Below are positions 16,962-24,755 of a DNA stretch of 64,000 bases, piece by piece. A program made the translations under genes and the position numbers. Each line of letters opens with the position of its first letter. The first letter of the stretch is position 1. The notes below the pieces were generated by a model, which saw only the letters and a program-made list of their open reading frames with translations, was not told the DNA's origin and made no database searches. Origin of the DNA: Rugosimonospora africana (GTDB lineage Bacteria > Actinomycetota > Actinomycetes > Mycobacteriales > Micromonosporaceae); the NCBI RefSeq assembly GCF_016862975.1, contig NZ_BONZ01000076.1:1-64000 (forward strand), written 5' to 3'.

Positions 16962-17680
16962 GCCGCCCGGACGGCGGCCAACCGCTCGCCGCGCAGCCGT
17001 TCCGGCCAGGCGTCGTCCAGCGGAGGCAGGTTGTCGATCCCGGTTGCCCAGCGCAGCAGCAGGTCGGCCAGCCCGGGGTTACGGGACAGGGCCGGACCGT
17101 GCGAATACGTCCCCACGATGCTGCCGTTCCAGGCCCCCTCGGTGGCGCCGTCGTTGCCGATGCCGACCGAGACCTTGGCCAGCGGCCGGGCGCTCGGCCC
17201 GAGGTGGGTGCGCCCGCCGTGGTTCTCGAAGCCGCTCAGCATGGGCAGGCCCAGCTCGGGGTCGACCGTGCCGGCCAGCTCGCCGACCGCCCGCGACGGT
17301 CCCCGGTCCGAGGTCAGGTCGAGCAGGCCGAGGCCGGCGCATGGCTGGCCCTTGGCGAAGAACGACTGGCCGAGCAGCTGGTACCCGGCGCAGATGGCGA
17401 GCACCACCGCGCGCCGGTCGACAGCGCGGCGCAGCCCGCCGTCGGCGATCAGCCGCTGCGCGGCCAGCGACTGGGGGCCGTCCTCACCGCCGCCCAGCAG
17501 GTAGATGTCGGCGTCCACAGGTACCGGCTGGTCCGAGCGCACCTCGAAGCACTCCACCGGCAGCCCGCGCATGGCCGCCCGCCGGGACAGGATCAGCAGG
17601 TTGCCCCGGTCACCGTAGGTGGACAGCAGGTCGGGGTAGACCCAGACGATGCGCAGAGCGCTCATTCCGTTAATTGACAC
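16958..17680 (-). CDS. gatD: Lipid II isoglutaminyl synthase, glutaminase subunit GatD
   Basis: 240 residues, class I glutamine amidotransferase fold. Nucleophile Cys97 lies in LAICAGYQLLGQ and His194 in TYSHGPALSRN; the N-terminus VYPDLLSTYGDRGNLLILSRRA is typical of GatD. It supplies ammonia to MurT for amidating the alpha-carboxyl of D-Glu in the lipid II stem. GTG 17680 has GGAG 7 nt upstream and overlaps the murT stop by 11 bp; ATG 17665 is the alternative. Coupling with murT matches the fixed MurT-GatD complex. Confidence 0.93.
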   Translation of the reverse strand: MSINGMSALRIVWVYPDLLSTYGDRGNLLILSRRAAMRGLPVECFEVRSDQPVPVDADIYLLGGGEDGPQSLAAQRLIADGGLRRAVDRRAVVLAICAGYQLLGQSFFAKGQPCAGLGLLDLTSDRGPSRAVGELAGTVDPELGLPMLSGFENHGGRTHLGPSARPLAKVSVGIGNDGATEGAWNGSIVGTYSHGPALSRNPGLADLLLRWATGIDNLPPLDDAWPERLRGERLAAVRAA

Positions 17681-19514
17681 GGTCCAGCTCCGCTCGGATG
17701 TCCTGGAAGGCGGTGTAGTTGGCGATGACCTCGAGCCGGCCGGGCGGCGTCGCGGCGAGCGCCTGGGCGAACGACCGGACGTGCGTGAACGGCACTCCGT
17801 TGACCTCCAGCCGCACGGCCAGGTCGAAGGCCCGGTCGCCGCTGATCAGCACCGGCCGGCCGGCCAGCGGCGAGAAGTCCACGTCGAACAGCCAGGAGGT
17901 GTCCAGGCCGTCGGGGTCCCGAGCGTTGATCGACAGCAGGGTCGGCGCGTGGTCGGCCATGTCGAACGCCTCCAGCCAGCCGGCCGGGTTCTTGGCCAGC
18001 AGCAACCGGATCGCCTTGCCGTCGCGCTCCACCTGGGCGTAGCGGCCGGCCACGGAGGCGACCTCGGCGAGCCGGGGAGCCGCCTCGGCCGGCGGTACCC
18101 CGAATTCGGCGGCGATGGCCAGCGCGGTGGCCGCGTTCGCCCGGTTGACCCGACCCGGCAGCTGGAGCGTGATCCGGTGCCGGACACCCCACGGGTCGAC
18201 GACGGCGTCGCTGTCGACCGTCCACTGCGGAGTGGGGCGGCGCAGCGCGCAGTTGGTGCAGTGCCAGTCGGCGTCGGGGTTGCCGCCGCCGGAGTCGACC
18301 AGGGGCTCGGCGACCGCGTCGACCGACGGCTCGCCGCCCTGGCTCGCGGGCATCGTCTCGGAGCGGAGCGGGCCGGGCGCGGTCTGTGCGGTGGGCGAGG
18401 AGGCTGCCGCGCCGGCCGGGGCGACGACGGCCGGTATCGGGCCGCCCGGCGCCATGCTCGGCGCGGTCGGCCCGGACTGGGTCATCGTGGGCGCCGTGCT
18501 GCCGGTCTCGACCGTGGGCGGCGCGGTCGCGCTGGTCCGGATGCCGCTGGCCGCCGCGGCCTCGGCCGCGACCGAGGCGGCACCGGCGGTGTTCGCCTGG
18601 ACCGCGTTGGGGGGAGCGGTGCTGGGCGGAGCGGCGTTGGGGGGAGCGGCGCTGGTGTGGATCGTCTCGGGCGGCGCGAAGGCGGCCCCGGCCGGGCCGG
18701 GCATCCCAGGCCCCGCGGCGCTGGGCATCCCGGGGACCGCGCCGGGCATCCCTGGGCCGGCAGCGCCCGGTATCGGGCCCGCCAGGCCGCCGGGTGGGCC
18801 GTCGTGCGGGATGTTGCCGGAGGCGATCATGCTGCCCGGGGCCTGGCCCGACGCGGCGAGCGCGGAGGCCGCCGCCGGGGGAGTCTCGCCGGCGCGGGCG
18901 ATGGCGCCGCCGCACTCCGGGCAGACCCAGGAGTCGTCGTGCCAGCGCTGCCCGGCGGCGACCCAGGTGACCCGGTCGGAACCGCCGGTCGCCCAGACCA
19001 CCATCGGATCGTCCGCGTTCGCCACCAGGTGGACCGGCTGGCCGCGAAGGGTCTCCTGCCAGAGCTGGGCCATCATCGCCACCTCCTTCGCCCGGTCAAG
19101 CTGGTCGCGGCTCAGGTTGAGCAGCGCGATCACCTTCGGGTGGGTGGCCGCCAGCACCTGCGGCAGGTAGTGCTCATCGGTCTCGAGCACCGCATACGGC
19201 GTGTCCCCGGCCTTGGCCAGGGCCGACGTGTGCCCGGTGGGCATGTTGGCGCCGTAGGAGTTGGTGGCCACCGGGCCGAGGACGCCGAGGGCGGCCGTGG
19301 CCAGCCGGGTGGTGGTGGTCTTCCCGTTGGTACCGGAGATGAGTGCGATCTGCCGGCCGTTGGAGAGATGGGCCAGCAGGTCGGGGTCGATCATCAGACC
19401 GAGTCGTCCGCCGATGACCGAGCCGTCCCCCCGCCCAGTGGCGCGCGAAAGCGCCGCCGCGCCCTTGGATACGGAGGTGGCGAGCTTGGCTCGGAGGGGT
19501 TTCCGCGTCGTCAC
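17670..19514 (-). CDS. murT: Lipid II isoglutaminyl synthase, Mur-ligase subunit MurT, with large insertion
   Basis: 614 residues from GTG 19514. The ATP-binding motif is [14 protein letters not shown] (about residues 60-70); a Mur-ligase central domain and a C-terminal DUF1727 domain (SWLFDVDFSPLAGRPVLISGDRAFDLAVRLEVNG) follow. The zinc ribbon has CPEC at 198-201 and CTNC at 419-422, separated by about 217 residues, most of them a Pro/Ala/Gly/Ser-rich insertion; without it the protein would be about 407 residues, the usual size. It activates D-Glu of lipid II for amidation with GatD. A TACGCT box 7 nt upstream supports the start. It is transcribed divergently from the dcw cluster. Confidence 0.93.
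   Translation of the reverse strand: MTTRKPLRAKLATSVSKGAAALSRATGRGDGSVIGGRLGLMIDPDLLAHLSNGRQIALISGTNGKTTTTRLATAALGVLGPVATNSYGANMPTGHTSALAKAGDTPYAVLETDEHYLPQVLAATHPKVIALLNLSRDQLDRAKEVAMMAQLWQETLRGQPVHLVANADDPMVVWATGGSDRVTWVAAGQRWHDDSWVCPECGGAIARAGETPPAAASALAASGQAPGSMIASGNIPHDGPPGGLAGPIPGAAGPGMPGAVPGMPSAAGPGMPGPAGAAFAPPETIHTSAAPPNAAPPSTAPPNAVQANTAGAASVAAEAAAASGIRTSATAPPTVETGSTAPTMTQSGPTAPSMAPGGPIPAVVAPAGAAASSPTAQTAPGPLRSETMPASQGGEPSVDAVAEPLVDSGGGNPDADWHCTNCALRRPTPQWTVDSDAVVDPWGVRHRITLQLPGRVNRANAATALAIAAEFGVPPAEAAPRLAEVASVAGRYAQVERDGKAIRLLLAKNPAGWLEAFDMADHAPTLLSINARDPDGLDTSWLFDVDFSPLAGRPVLISGDRAFDLAVRLEVNGVPFTHVRSFAQALAATPPGRLEVIANYTAFQDIRAELDRVN
18273..18893 (-). repeat. Low-complexity Pro/Ala/Gly insertion inside murT
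   Basis: Codes for about 207 residues with degenerate PGMPG-, APPN- and TAP-type repeats and no predicted fold. The frame stays open and codon GC bias is as in the flanks. At DNA level GGGGGAGCGG-like and GGCATCCC-like blocks recur, which suggests growth by slippage. Confidence 0.8.
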
Positions 19515-19521
19515 GCGGGCA

Positions 19522-19527
19522 AGCGTA
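19522..19527 (-). promoter_or_regulatory. -10 box TACGCT of a probable leaderless promoter for murT
   Basis: On the minus strand TACGCT ends 7 nt before GTG 19514. No Shine-Dalgarno is present. Confidence 0.5.
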
Positions 19528-19631
19528 TCGGACCCGGTTGCCCGATAACGCCAGTCCAACCGCGAACACCCGGTGCCCTGCGGCGCGTCGCCGTCGCGGG
19601 CGGGGATGACGGCCGGATTCCTGTTTCTCTC

Positions 19632-19670
19632 CGGCCCCTCTCCGGAGCTCGGTGAGCCGGAGAGGGGCCG
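19632..19670. other. Strong 14-bp hairpin in the divergent murT/mraZ gap
   Basis: CGGCCCCTCTCCGG (19632-19645) pairs perfectly with 19657-19670, and the loop adds a GCTC/GAGC inner stem. No T-run on either strand, and no gene ends here. It could be part of an unannotated RNA, a protein site or an insulator. Confidence 0.5.
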
Positions 19671-19925
19671 CTTCTCCCGTCGCGCTCCGCCCCCGTTCCG
19701 TTTACACGTCGTACCCGCCCCTTGGCCCTCCACATCGCTCCCCGGAGCGCCTCCGATACCGGAGAGTCCTGCCTCGCTAGTCGTTTTGTCCGTATTTCCG
19801 GCTCGGTCACGCGCTTGTCGGATAGCTGATCAAGAATGTCGCCCGGCCTCCCCCTCCACTCGAAGCCACCACGTCTGAGCTGCCTGTTTGCTCGGAACTC
19901 CCACGCCGACACGGGGATTTTCTCG

Positions 19926-19953
19926 TTGACGGTGGAGGGAAGTGGAGTACAGT
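19926..19953 (+). promoter_or_regulatory. Promoter of the dcw cluster (Pmra)
   Basis: -35 TTGACG (19926-19931), 16-bp spacer, -10 TACAGT (19948-19953). Predicted start near 19960, about 59 nt before the mraZ GTG. It overlaps the MraZ boxes. Confidence 0.7.
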
Positions 19954-19957
19954 GGGG
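19932..19957 (+). promoter_or_regulatory. MraZ operator: three 10-bp-spaced repeats
   Basis: GTGGAG (19932), GTGGAG (19942) and GTGGGG (19952) are in exact 10-bp phase, with weaker copies TGGCA (19963) and TGGGA (19972). MraZ is known to bind TGGGN-like direct repeats with 5-nt spacers and repress its own operon. The boxes fill the spacer and the -10. Confidence 0.75.
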
Positions 19958-20018
19958 CGCACTGGCAGGGCTGGGAGGTTCGGCCGGTCCCGGGGGGTCG
20001 GGCGTCAGGGGGTGGGCC

Positions 20019-20450
20019 GTGTTCTTAGGCACCCATACCCCGCGCCTGGATGAAAAGGGCCGGTTGATCCTTCCCGCGAAGTTTCGGGATGAGCTGGCGG
20101 GAGGTGTCGTGATCACAAAGGGGCAGGAGCGCTGCCTGTACGTGTTCCCGATGCCCGAGTTCCAGCGCATCGCGGGCCAGTTGCGCGACCAGCCGATGAC
20201 TCACAAGGCCGCCCGGGCATACAGCCGGGTGTTCTTCGCCAGCGCACACGACGAGGTGCCCGACAAGCAGGGCCGGGTCACCATCCCGGGCCACCTGCGG
20301 GAATATGCCGGGCTGAGTCGTGAGCTCGTGGTGATCGGAGCGAGCAGCCGGGTCGAGATCTGGGACAAGCAGTCCTGGGAGAGCTACCTCGCCGACAGCG
20401 AAGAGGACTTCGCTGGCATCGAAGAGGGGGTGCTACCCGGCGGGATGTAG
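20019..20450 (+). CDS. mraZ: MraZ, transcriptional regulator of the dcw cluster
   Basis: 143 residues, the family length. Two SpoVT/AbrB-type half-domains are visible: [16 protein letters not shown] and [18 protein letters not shown]. It forms a ring oligomer that binds direct repeats at its own promoter, and three such repeats are present upstream. GTG 20019 ([15 protein letters not shown]) is preceded by GGGGG. It probably represses the whole downstream cluster. Confidence 0.96.
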   Translation: MFLGTHTPRLDEKGRLILPAKFRDELAGGVVITKGQERCLYVFPMPEFQRIAGQLRDQPMTHKAARAYSRVFFASAHDEVPDKQGRVTIPGHLREYAGLSRELVVIGASSRVEIWDKQSWESYLADSEEDFAGIEEGVLPGGM

Positions 20451-20649
20451 CGGCGTGACGCTGCCGTACCGCGAGATCTCCAGCCGCTCGCCTTCCTGAC
20501 GTCACTTCCCCGGCGCCAGGTGGGTAGAGCGGATGGGGATCTGACGGTACGGCAACGTGTCGCACCCGTACCGAGGTGACCGCGAATCACCCGTACGGCA
20601 GGTGGTGAACCTACAGGGTCGCCACGACGAGGTCGACAGGGGGTCGGCA
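20451..20649. other. 199-bp mraZ-rsmH gap with a 7-bp stem-loop
   Basis: GGTACGG (20546-20552) pairs with CCGTACC (20566-20572) across 13 nt. No clear promoter or gene. A second CCGTACGG block follows at about 20590. Confidence 0.4.
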
Positions 20650-21768
20650 ATGGGGGGACAGCGCCCTGACGGGCGTCTGGTCGGTCCGGCCCAGGAGCCG
20701 GCTCGGTCGCAGCCGGAGGTACACGTTCCGGTGCTGCTCGACCGCTGCCTTGAGCTGCTCGCCCCCGCCCTCGACGCGCCCGGCCGGTCGAACCGGAACG
20801 CGGTACACGTCGACGCCACGCTGGGACTGGGCGGCCACGCCGAGGCGGTACTCGCGCGGCATCCGCGACTGGTACTGGTCGGTCTGGATCGGGACCCGAA
20901 CGCGTTGCGCCTCTCCGGTGAGCGGCTGTCCGGGTACGCCGACCGGACGCACCTGGTCCACGCCGTGTACGACGAGCTGCCCGAGGTCCTGGACGACCTG
21001 GAAGTCGACGAGATCGATGGCGCCCTGTTCGACCTCGGCGTCTCGTCGATGCAACTCGACGAGGCCGAGCGCGGGTTCGCGTACGCGCAGGACGCCCCGC
21101 TGGACATGCGCATGGATCCGACCACCGGCATCACCGCCGAAGAGGTGGTCAACACGTACGAGGCGGCCGAGCTCAGCCGGATCCTGCGGGTGTACGGCGA
21201 GGAGAGGTTCGCCTCACGGGTCGCCTCGGCGATCGTCCGGGAGCGTGGACGGGCCCGGATCACATCCAGCGCCCGCCTCGCCGAGCTGGTCCGGGACTCC
21301 ATCCCGGCACCCGCCCGGCGCACCGGCGGGCACCCGGCCAAGCGCACGTTCCAGGCGCTGCGCATCGAGGTAAACGGGGAACTCGACGCGCTGCGCAAGG
21401 CGTTGCCGGCGGTGCTGGACCGGCTGGCGATCGGCGGCCGGATGGTGGTGCTGTCCTACCACTCGCTGGAGGACCGGATCACCAAGCAGGCGATGGCGGC
21501 CCGGGCCCGGTCGACCGGGCCGGTGGATTTGCCGGTGGAACTACCGGGCAGCGGTCCGAAGCTGCGGCTGCTGACCCGGGGGGCCGAGTTGCCCGGTTCC
21601 GAGGAGGTGGCGGCGAATCCGCGAGCCGCGTCGGTCCGGCTGCGTGCGGCCGAACGTATCGATGAAAGCAAGAGGGCACAGGTCAAAGCACTGCACCAAC
21701 CGGTGGCGCGTGGGGGTCGCGCGCGGCCGGGCAACCCGAGGGAATCCGAGCAGGGGGAGGGGCCATGA
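20650..21768 (+). CDS. rsmH: 16S rRNA (cytosine1402-N4)-methyltransferase
   Basis: 372 residues. The SAM motif is [16 protein letters not shown]; further family blocks are [41 protein letters not shown] and [13 protein letters not shown]. It methylates N4 of C1402 in the ribosomal P site. Start ATG 20650 has AGGGGG at good spacing. Its TGA overlaps the ATG of the FtsL-like gene (ATGA). The C-terminal ~35 residues are basic and poorly conserved. Confidence 0.96.
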   Translation: MGGQRPDGRLVGPAQEPARSQPEVHVPVLLDRCLELLAPALDAPGRSNRNAVHVDATLGLGGHAEAVLARHPRLVLVGLDRDPNALRLSGERLSGYADRTHLVHAVYDELPEVLDDLEVDEIDGALFDLGVSSMQLDEAERGFAYAQDAPLDMRMDPTTGITAEEVVNTYEAAELSRILRVYGEERFASRVASAIVRERGRARITSSARLAELVRDSIPAPARRTGGHPAKRTFQALRIEVNGELDALRKALPAVLDRLAIGGRMVVLSYHSLEDRITKQAMAARARSTGPVDLPVELPGSGPKLRLLTRGAELPGSEEVAANPRAASVRLRAAERIDESKRAQVKALHQPVARGGRARPGNPRESEQGEGP

Positions 21769-22352
21769 GGGAGTCGACCGCGACGACCACCCGTCGCAGC
21801 CCAGCACGCACCGTGGATCGAGCGGCGCCACCAGGCGCCCGGTCGGTCAACGCGAACAGACTGCAGTTCACCACCGATGGGGCCACAGCGCTGGCACCCG
21901 CGAGCGCGCCGACTCCGGCGGTTCGCCGGGGAAAGGGCCGCGGGGCGCTGCGGGTGGCGCCGCCGGCGCCGGTCACCGCGCCGCGGGCGCCGTTCGTGGC
22001 GCTCGTCCTCGTCGTGGTGGTGGCCGGGGTACTCGGCATCCTGGTACTCAACACGAAGATCAACGAGAACGCGTTCCGGCTGGCTCACCTGGAGGATCAG
22101 CAGAACACCCTGGACGAGCAGGAGCAGCAGCTCAACGAGCAGCTGGCCGATGACTCGTCACCGACCAACCTGGCCGCCCTGGCACGGGCGCAGGGCATGG
22201 TCAACGCCGGGCAGCCCGCGTACATCACGCTGCCCAACGGTGCCGTGATCGGCGTACCGCAGCCGGCCAACGGCATGCCGAGCGTGACCGGCCAGCAGGC
22301 CACCACGCAGACCGCGGCGAACCAGGGGGCGACCACCGGGGCGGGGCACTGA
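21765..22352 (+). CDS. ftsL: FtsL-like cell division protein
   Basis: 195 residues. A long basic/Ala-Pro cytoplasmic part precedes one membrane helix at about residues 77-97 ([20 protein letters not shown]). A short coiled coil follows ([29 protein letters not shown]), then a Gln/Thr-rich tail. Position between rsmH and ftsI and this topology identify an FtsL equivalent, the divisome linker that binds FtsB/FtsQ. Sequence identity in this family is low, so the call rests mainly on synteny. Strong SD (GGGGGAGG) before ATG 21765. Confidence 0.8.
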   Translation: MRESTATTTRRSPARTVDRAAPPGARSVNANRLQFTTDGATALAPASAPTPAVRRGKGRGALRVAPPAPVTAPRAPFVALVLVVVVAGVLGILVLNTKINENAFRLAHLEDQQNTLDEQEQQLNEQLADDSSPTNLAALARAQGMVNAGQPAYITLPNGAVIGVPQPANGMPSVTGQQATTQTAANQGATTGAGH

Positions 22353-22355
22353 GCC

Positions 22356-24698
22356 GTGCCGTCCCGCCGCAGTGATCCACCCCGCCGCCAATCGACCGGC
22401 CGGGCATCGGCGGACCCCACGGTCCTGCCGCTGCACGGCCGGTCGGACGCCGATCAGCAGCAGCGCGGCCGGTCGGCCGATCAGCAGCAGCGCGGCCGGT
22501 CGGCCGGTGGCCAGGCCACCGGCCGGGGCGGGATCTCCGACGCCCGCCGGTACTCGCCGCGTGGCCGGACCGTCCGCGAGGGGGTCGGTCGCGACCCGTT
22601 CCGGCCGGCTCTCGAGCTGCTGCGCAATGAGCAGACCGACGACCGGCGGGGCCGTTCGGCGCCGGGAAAGCGCTCGGGTGCGGGCGGCCGTACCGGCGCG
22701 GCCCGGCAGCAGGTCGGAGGCCGGCAGGGCAGTGGCACGGTCCGGCAGGGCAGTGGCACGGTCCGGCAGGGCAGTGGCACGGTCCGGCAGGGAAGCGGGG
22801 GCCGGCAGGGTGGCGGCGGCCGGCAGGGAGCGGCCCGGCAGGGAGCGGGGCGGCCGGGCGAGGCGATGCCGCGCCGGGCCACGGCCAAGGGCACGGCGAC
22901 TCGTCGCCGGCCGGTACGCAAGCCGAAGCGGCAGCCGCGGCTGGCGGAACCGGCCCGGCGGCTGCGCGCGGGTACCGCGGTCGTGCTGGTGCTGTTCTCG
23001 ATCATCGCGGGCCGGCTGGTCATGCTCCAGCTGGTGGACGCGCGCGGGTACGCGCTGAAGGGGTTGCACGACAGGCTGGTCACCCAGCCGCTGTTCGCCC
23101 AGCGCGGGGCGATCTACGACCGGAACCATCAGGTGTTGGCGCAAGCCGTGGAGGCGAAGTACGTGTTCGCCGACCCGTCGCAGATCAACGCCAAGGCCGT
23201 CGCGTCGACCGCGGACGCGTTGCGCGCGCTGCTCGGCGTACCGACGTCGGAGCTGGTTCCGAAGCTCTCCCGCAAGACCCGGGCGGACGGCAGCAAGGAC
23301 GAGTTCGAGTACCTGGCCCGCGGGGTGCCCATCTCGACCGCCAACGCGGTGATGGCGCTCAACCTGCCCGGGATCGGCGTCGGCCACGACGAGCGCAACG
23401 AGGTGCCCGGTCACGACCTGGCCGCCAACCTGGTCGGGTTCGCCAGCAACAACGGCGCGACCGGGGACAGCCTGACCGGCCGGGTGGGGCTGGAGGAGGG
23501 CTACAACGACCTGCTCTCCGGTACCGACGGCTCGCACACGTTCGAGGTGGGGCAGGGCGACCTGAGCGCGCCCATCCCCGGCGGGTACGACGAGACGAAG
23601 GCCGCGCACCCGGGCAGCTCACTGGAGCTGACCATCGACCGGGATCTCCAGTACGAGTTCCAGCAGGTGCTCACGAAGCAGATGCAGGGGTACCACGCCG
23701 ACTTCGGTTCGGCGGTGGCGATCGACATCCACACCGGCGAGGTGCTCGCGCAGGCCAGCTACCCGAGCTACGACGCGAACAAGCCCGGCGAGTACACCTC
23801 GGACCAGATGATTGACGCGAACACCCAGATCTCGCTCGACCCGGGCTCGATCCACAAGGCGATCACGCTGGGCGCGGCGTTGCAGTCCGGGGCGATCCAG
23901 CCGGACACCACGGTCACCCTGCCCGGTAGGTCGATCAACAAGGGCGGCACGAACTACACGGACACCACCCCGCTGGACAGAGGCACGAAGATCACCCTCC
24001 CAGGCATCCTGGCGTACTCGTCGAACGTCGGGGCGATCGAGGTCGCGGACAAGATGACCCCGCAAACGCTGTACAACTACCAGCTCAAGTTCGGCCTGGG
24101 TAAGTCGACGAAGGAGGGGATCCCGGGCGAGTCGGCGGGCCTGGTCCAGCCGCCGTCGAACTGGAGCGGCTCCAGCTACGGTTCGATCCCGATCGGCGAC
24201 GGTGTTTCGACCACTCCGCTGCAGATGGCCGCGGTGTACGCGACAATTGCCAATAACGGGGTATACATCCAGCCACACCTCATCAAGGCGACGATATCGC
24301 CCGATGGTACGAGTCATCCGGCCGCGGCGCCGCAGACCCGTCGGGTGCTGTCCCCGCAGGTCGCCGCGGTGCTACGTCATGATCTGGAGGCGGTGGTGAC
24401 CGCGAAGGGTGCGACCGGGCACAGGGCGGCGATCCCGCAGTACCGGGTGGCCGGCAAGACGGGTACCGGTCTGCTCGTGCGCAACGGCTCGTATGCACCC
24501 GGCGACGTGGCGTCGTTCATCGGCATGGCGCCGGCCGACGCGCCACGCTACGTGATCGCGGTGTTCGCGCACAGTCCCGGCGGTGAGGGCGGCGACGTGT
24601 CCGCGCCCGCGTTCCAGCAGATGATGTCGTTCACGCTGCAGCATTACGGGGTGGCGCCGACCGGTACCGCGGTGCCGACGTTCACGCTGACCCAATGA
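22356..24698 (+). CDS. ftsI: Septal peptidoglycan transpeptidase FtsI (PBP3-type) with long N-terminal extension
   Basis: 780 residues, about 200 more than usual FtsI. Residues 1-203 are basic, low-complexity and probably cytoplasmic, with tandem repeats ADQQQRGRS (x2) and RQGSGTV (x3). The membrane helix is about 206-226, then the PBP dimerisation domain (FAQRGAIYDRNHQVLAQ). The transpeptidase domain carries the SxxK motif SIHK (Ser498, Lys501), SSN (555-557) and KTG (701-703). It crosslinks septal peptidoglycan with FtsW. GTG 22356 lies 3 bp after the ftsL stop. Confidence 0.95.
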   Translation: MPSRRSDPPRRQSTGRASADPTVLPLHGRSDADQQQRGRSADQQQRGRSAGGQATGRGGISDARRYSPRGRTVREGVGRDPFRPALELLRNEQTDDRRGRSAPGKRSGAGGRTGAARQQVGGRQGSGTVRQGSGTVRQGSGTVRQGSGGRQGGGGRQGAARQGAGRPGEAMPRRATAKGTATRRRPVRKPKRQPRLAEPARRLRAGTAVVLVLFSIIAGRLVMLQLVDARGYALKGLHDRLVTQPLFAQRGAIYDRNHQVLAQAVEAKYVFADPSQINAKAVASTADALRALLGVPTSELVPKLSRKTRADGSKDEFEYLARGVPISTANAVMALNLPGIGVGHDERNEVPGHDLAANLVGFASNNGATGDSLTGRVGLEEGYNDLLSGTDGSHTFEVGQGDLSAPIPGGYDETKAAHPGSSLELTIDRDLQYEFQQVLTKQMQGYHADFGSAVAIDIHTGEVLAQASYPSYDANKPGEYTSDQMIDANTQISLDPGSIHKAITLGAALQSGAIQPDTTVTLPGRSINKGGTNYTDTTPLDRGTKITLPGILAYSSNVGAIEVADKMTPQTLYNYQLKFGLGKSTKEGIPGESAGLVQPPSNWSGSSYGSIPIGDGVSTTPLQMAAVYATIANNGVYIQPHLIKATISPDGTSHPAAAPQTRRVLSPQVAAVLRHDLEAVVTAKGATGHRAAIPQYRVAGKTGTGLLVRNGSYAPGDVASFIGMAPADAPRYVIAVFAHSPGGEGGDVSAPAFQQMMSFTLQHYGVAPTGTAVPTFTLTQ
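22452..22505 (+). repeat. 27-bp perfect tandem duplication in ftsI
   Basis: Two identical 27-bp units (22452-22478, 22479-22505), in frame, coding for the ADQQQRGRS repeat. Confidence 0.9.
22722..22784 (+). repeat. 21-bp perfect triplication in ftsI
   Basis: Three identical 21-bp units in frame (22722-22742, 22743-22763, 22764-22784) coding for RQGSGTV, followed by degenerate RQG-rich copies to about 22845. Confidence 0.9.
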
Positions 24699-24741
24699 CA
24701 CGACGCGCGCGGCCCTGCTCCTACCGCTCATCCGGTGCGGG

Positions 24742-24747
24742 TAGGGT
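24742..24747 (+). promoter_or_regulatory. -10 box TAGGGT of a possible leaderless promoter for murE
   Basis: TAGGGT ends 8 nt before GTG 24756; no Shine-Dalgarno. It would allow murE-murF-mraY-murD-ftsW to be made apart from Pmra. Confidence 0.4.
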
Positions 24748-24755
24748 CTGACGCC

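Larger units (their letters stand above)
19515..20018. other. 504-bp divergent murT/mraZ intergenic region
   Basis: Holds the murT -10 box, a very strong hairpin at 19632-19670, and the mraZ promoter with MraZ boxes at 19926-19957. Between 19680 and 19920 I see nothing definite beyond slightly lower GC. Confidence 0.6.

Noticed and set aside
18273-18893. Intein or second gene inside murT
   Set aside because: No intein splice motifs, homing domain or internal start with Shine-Dalgarno; composition is simple low complexity.
22722-22845. CRISPR-like array in ftsI
   Set aside because: Repeats are contiguous without spacers, in frame with the gene, and code for a regular peptide.
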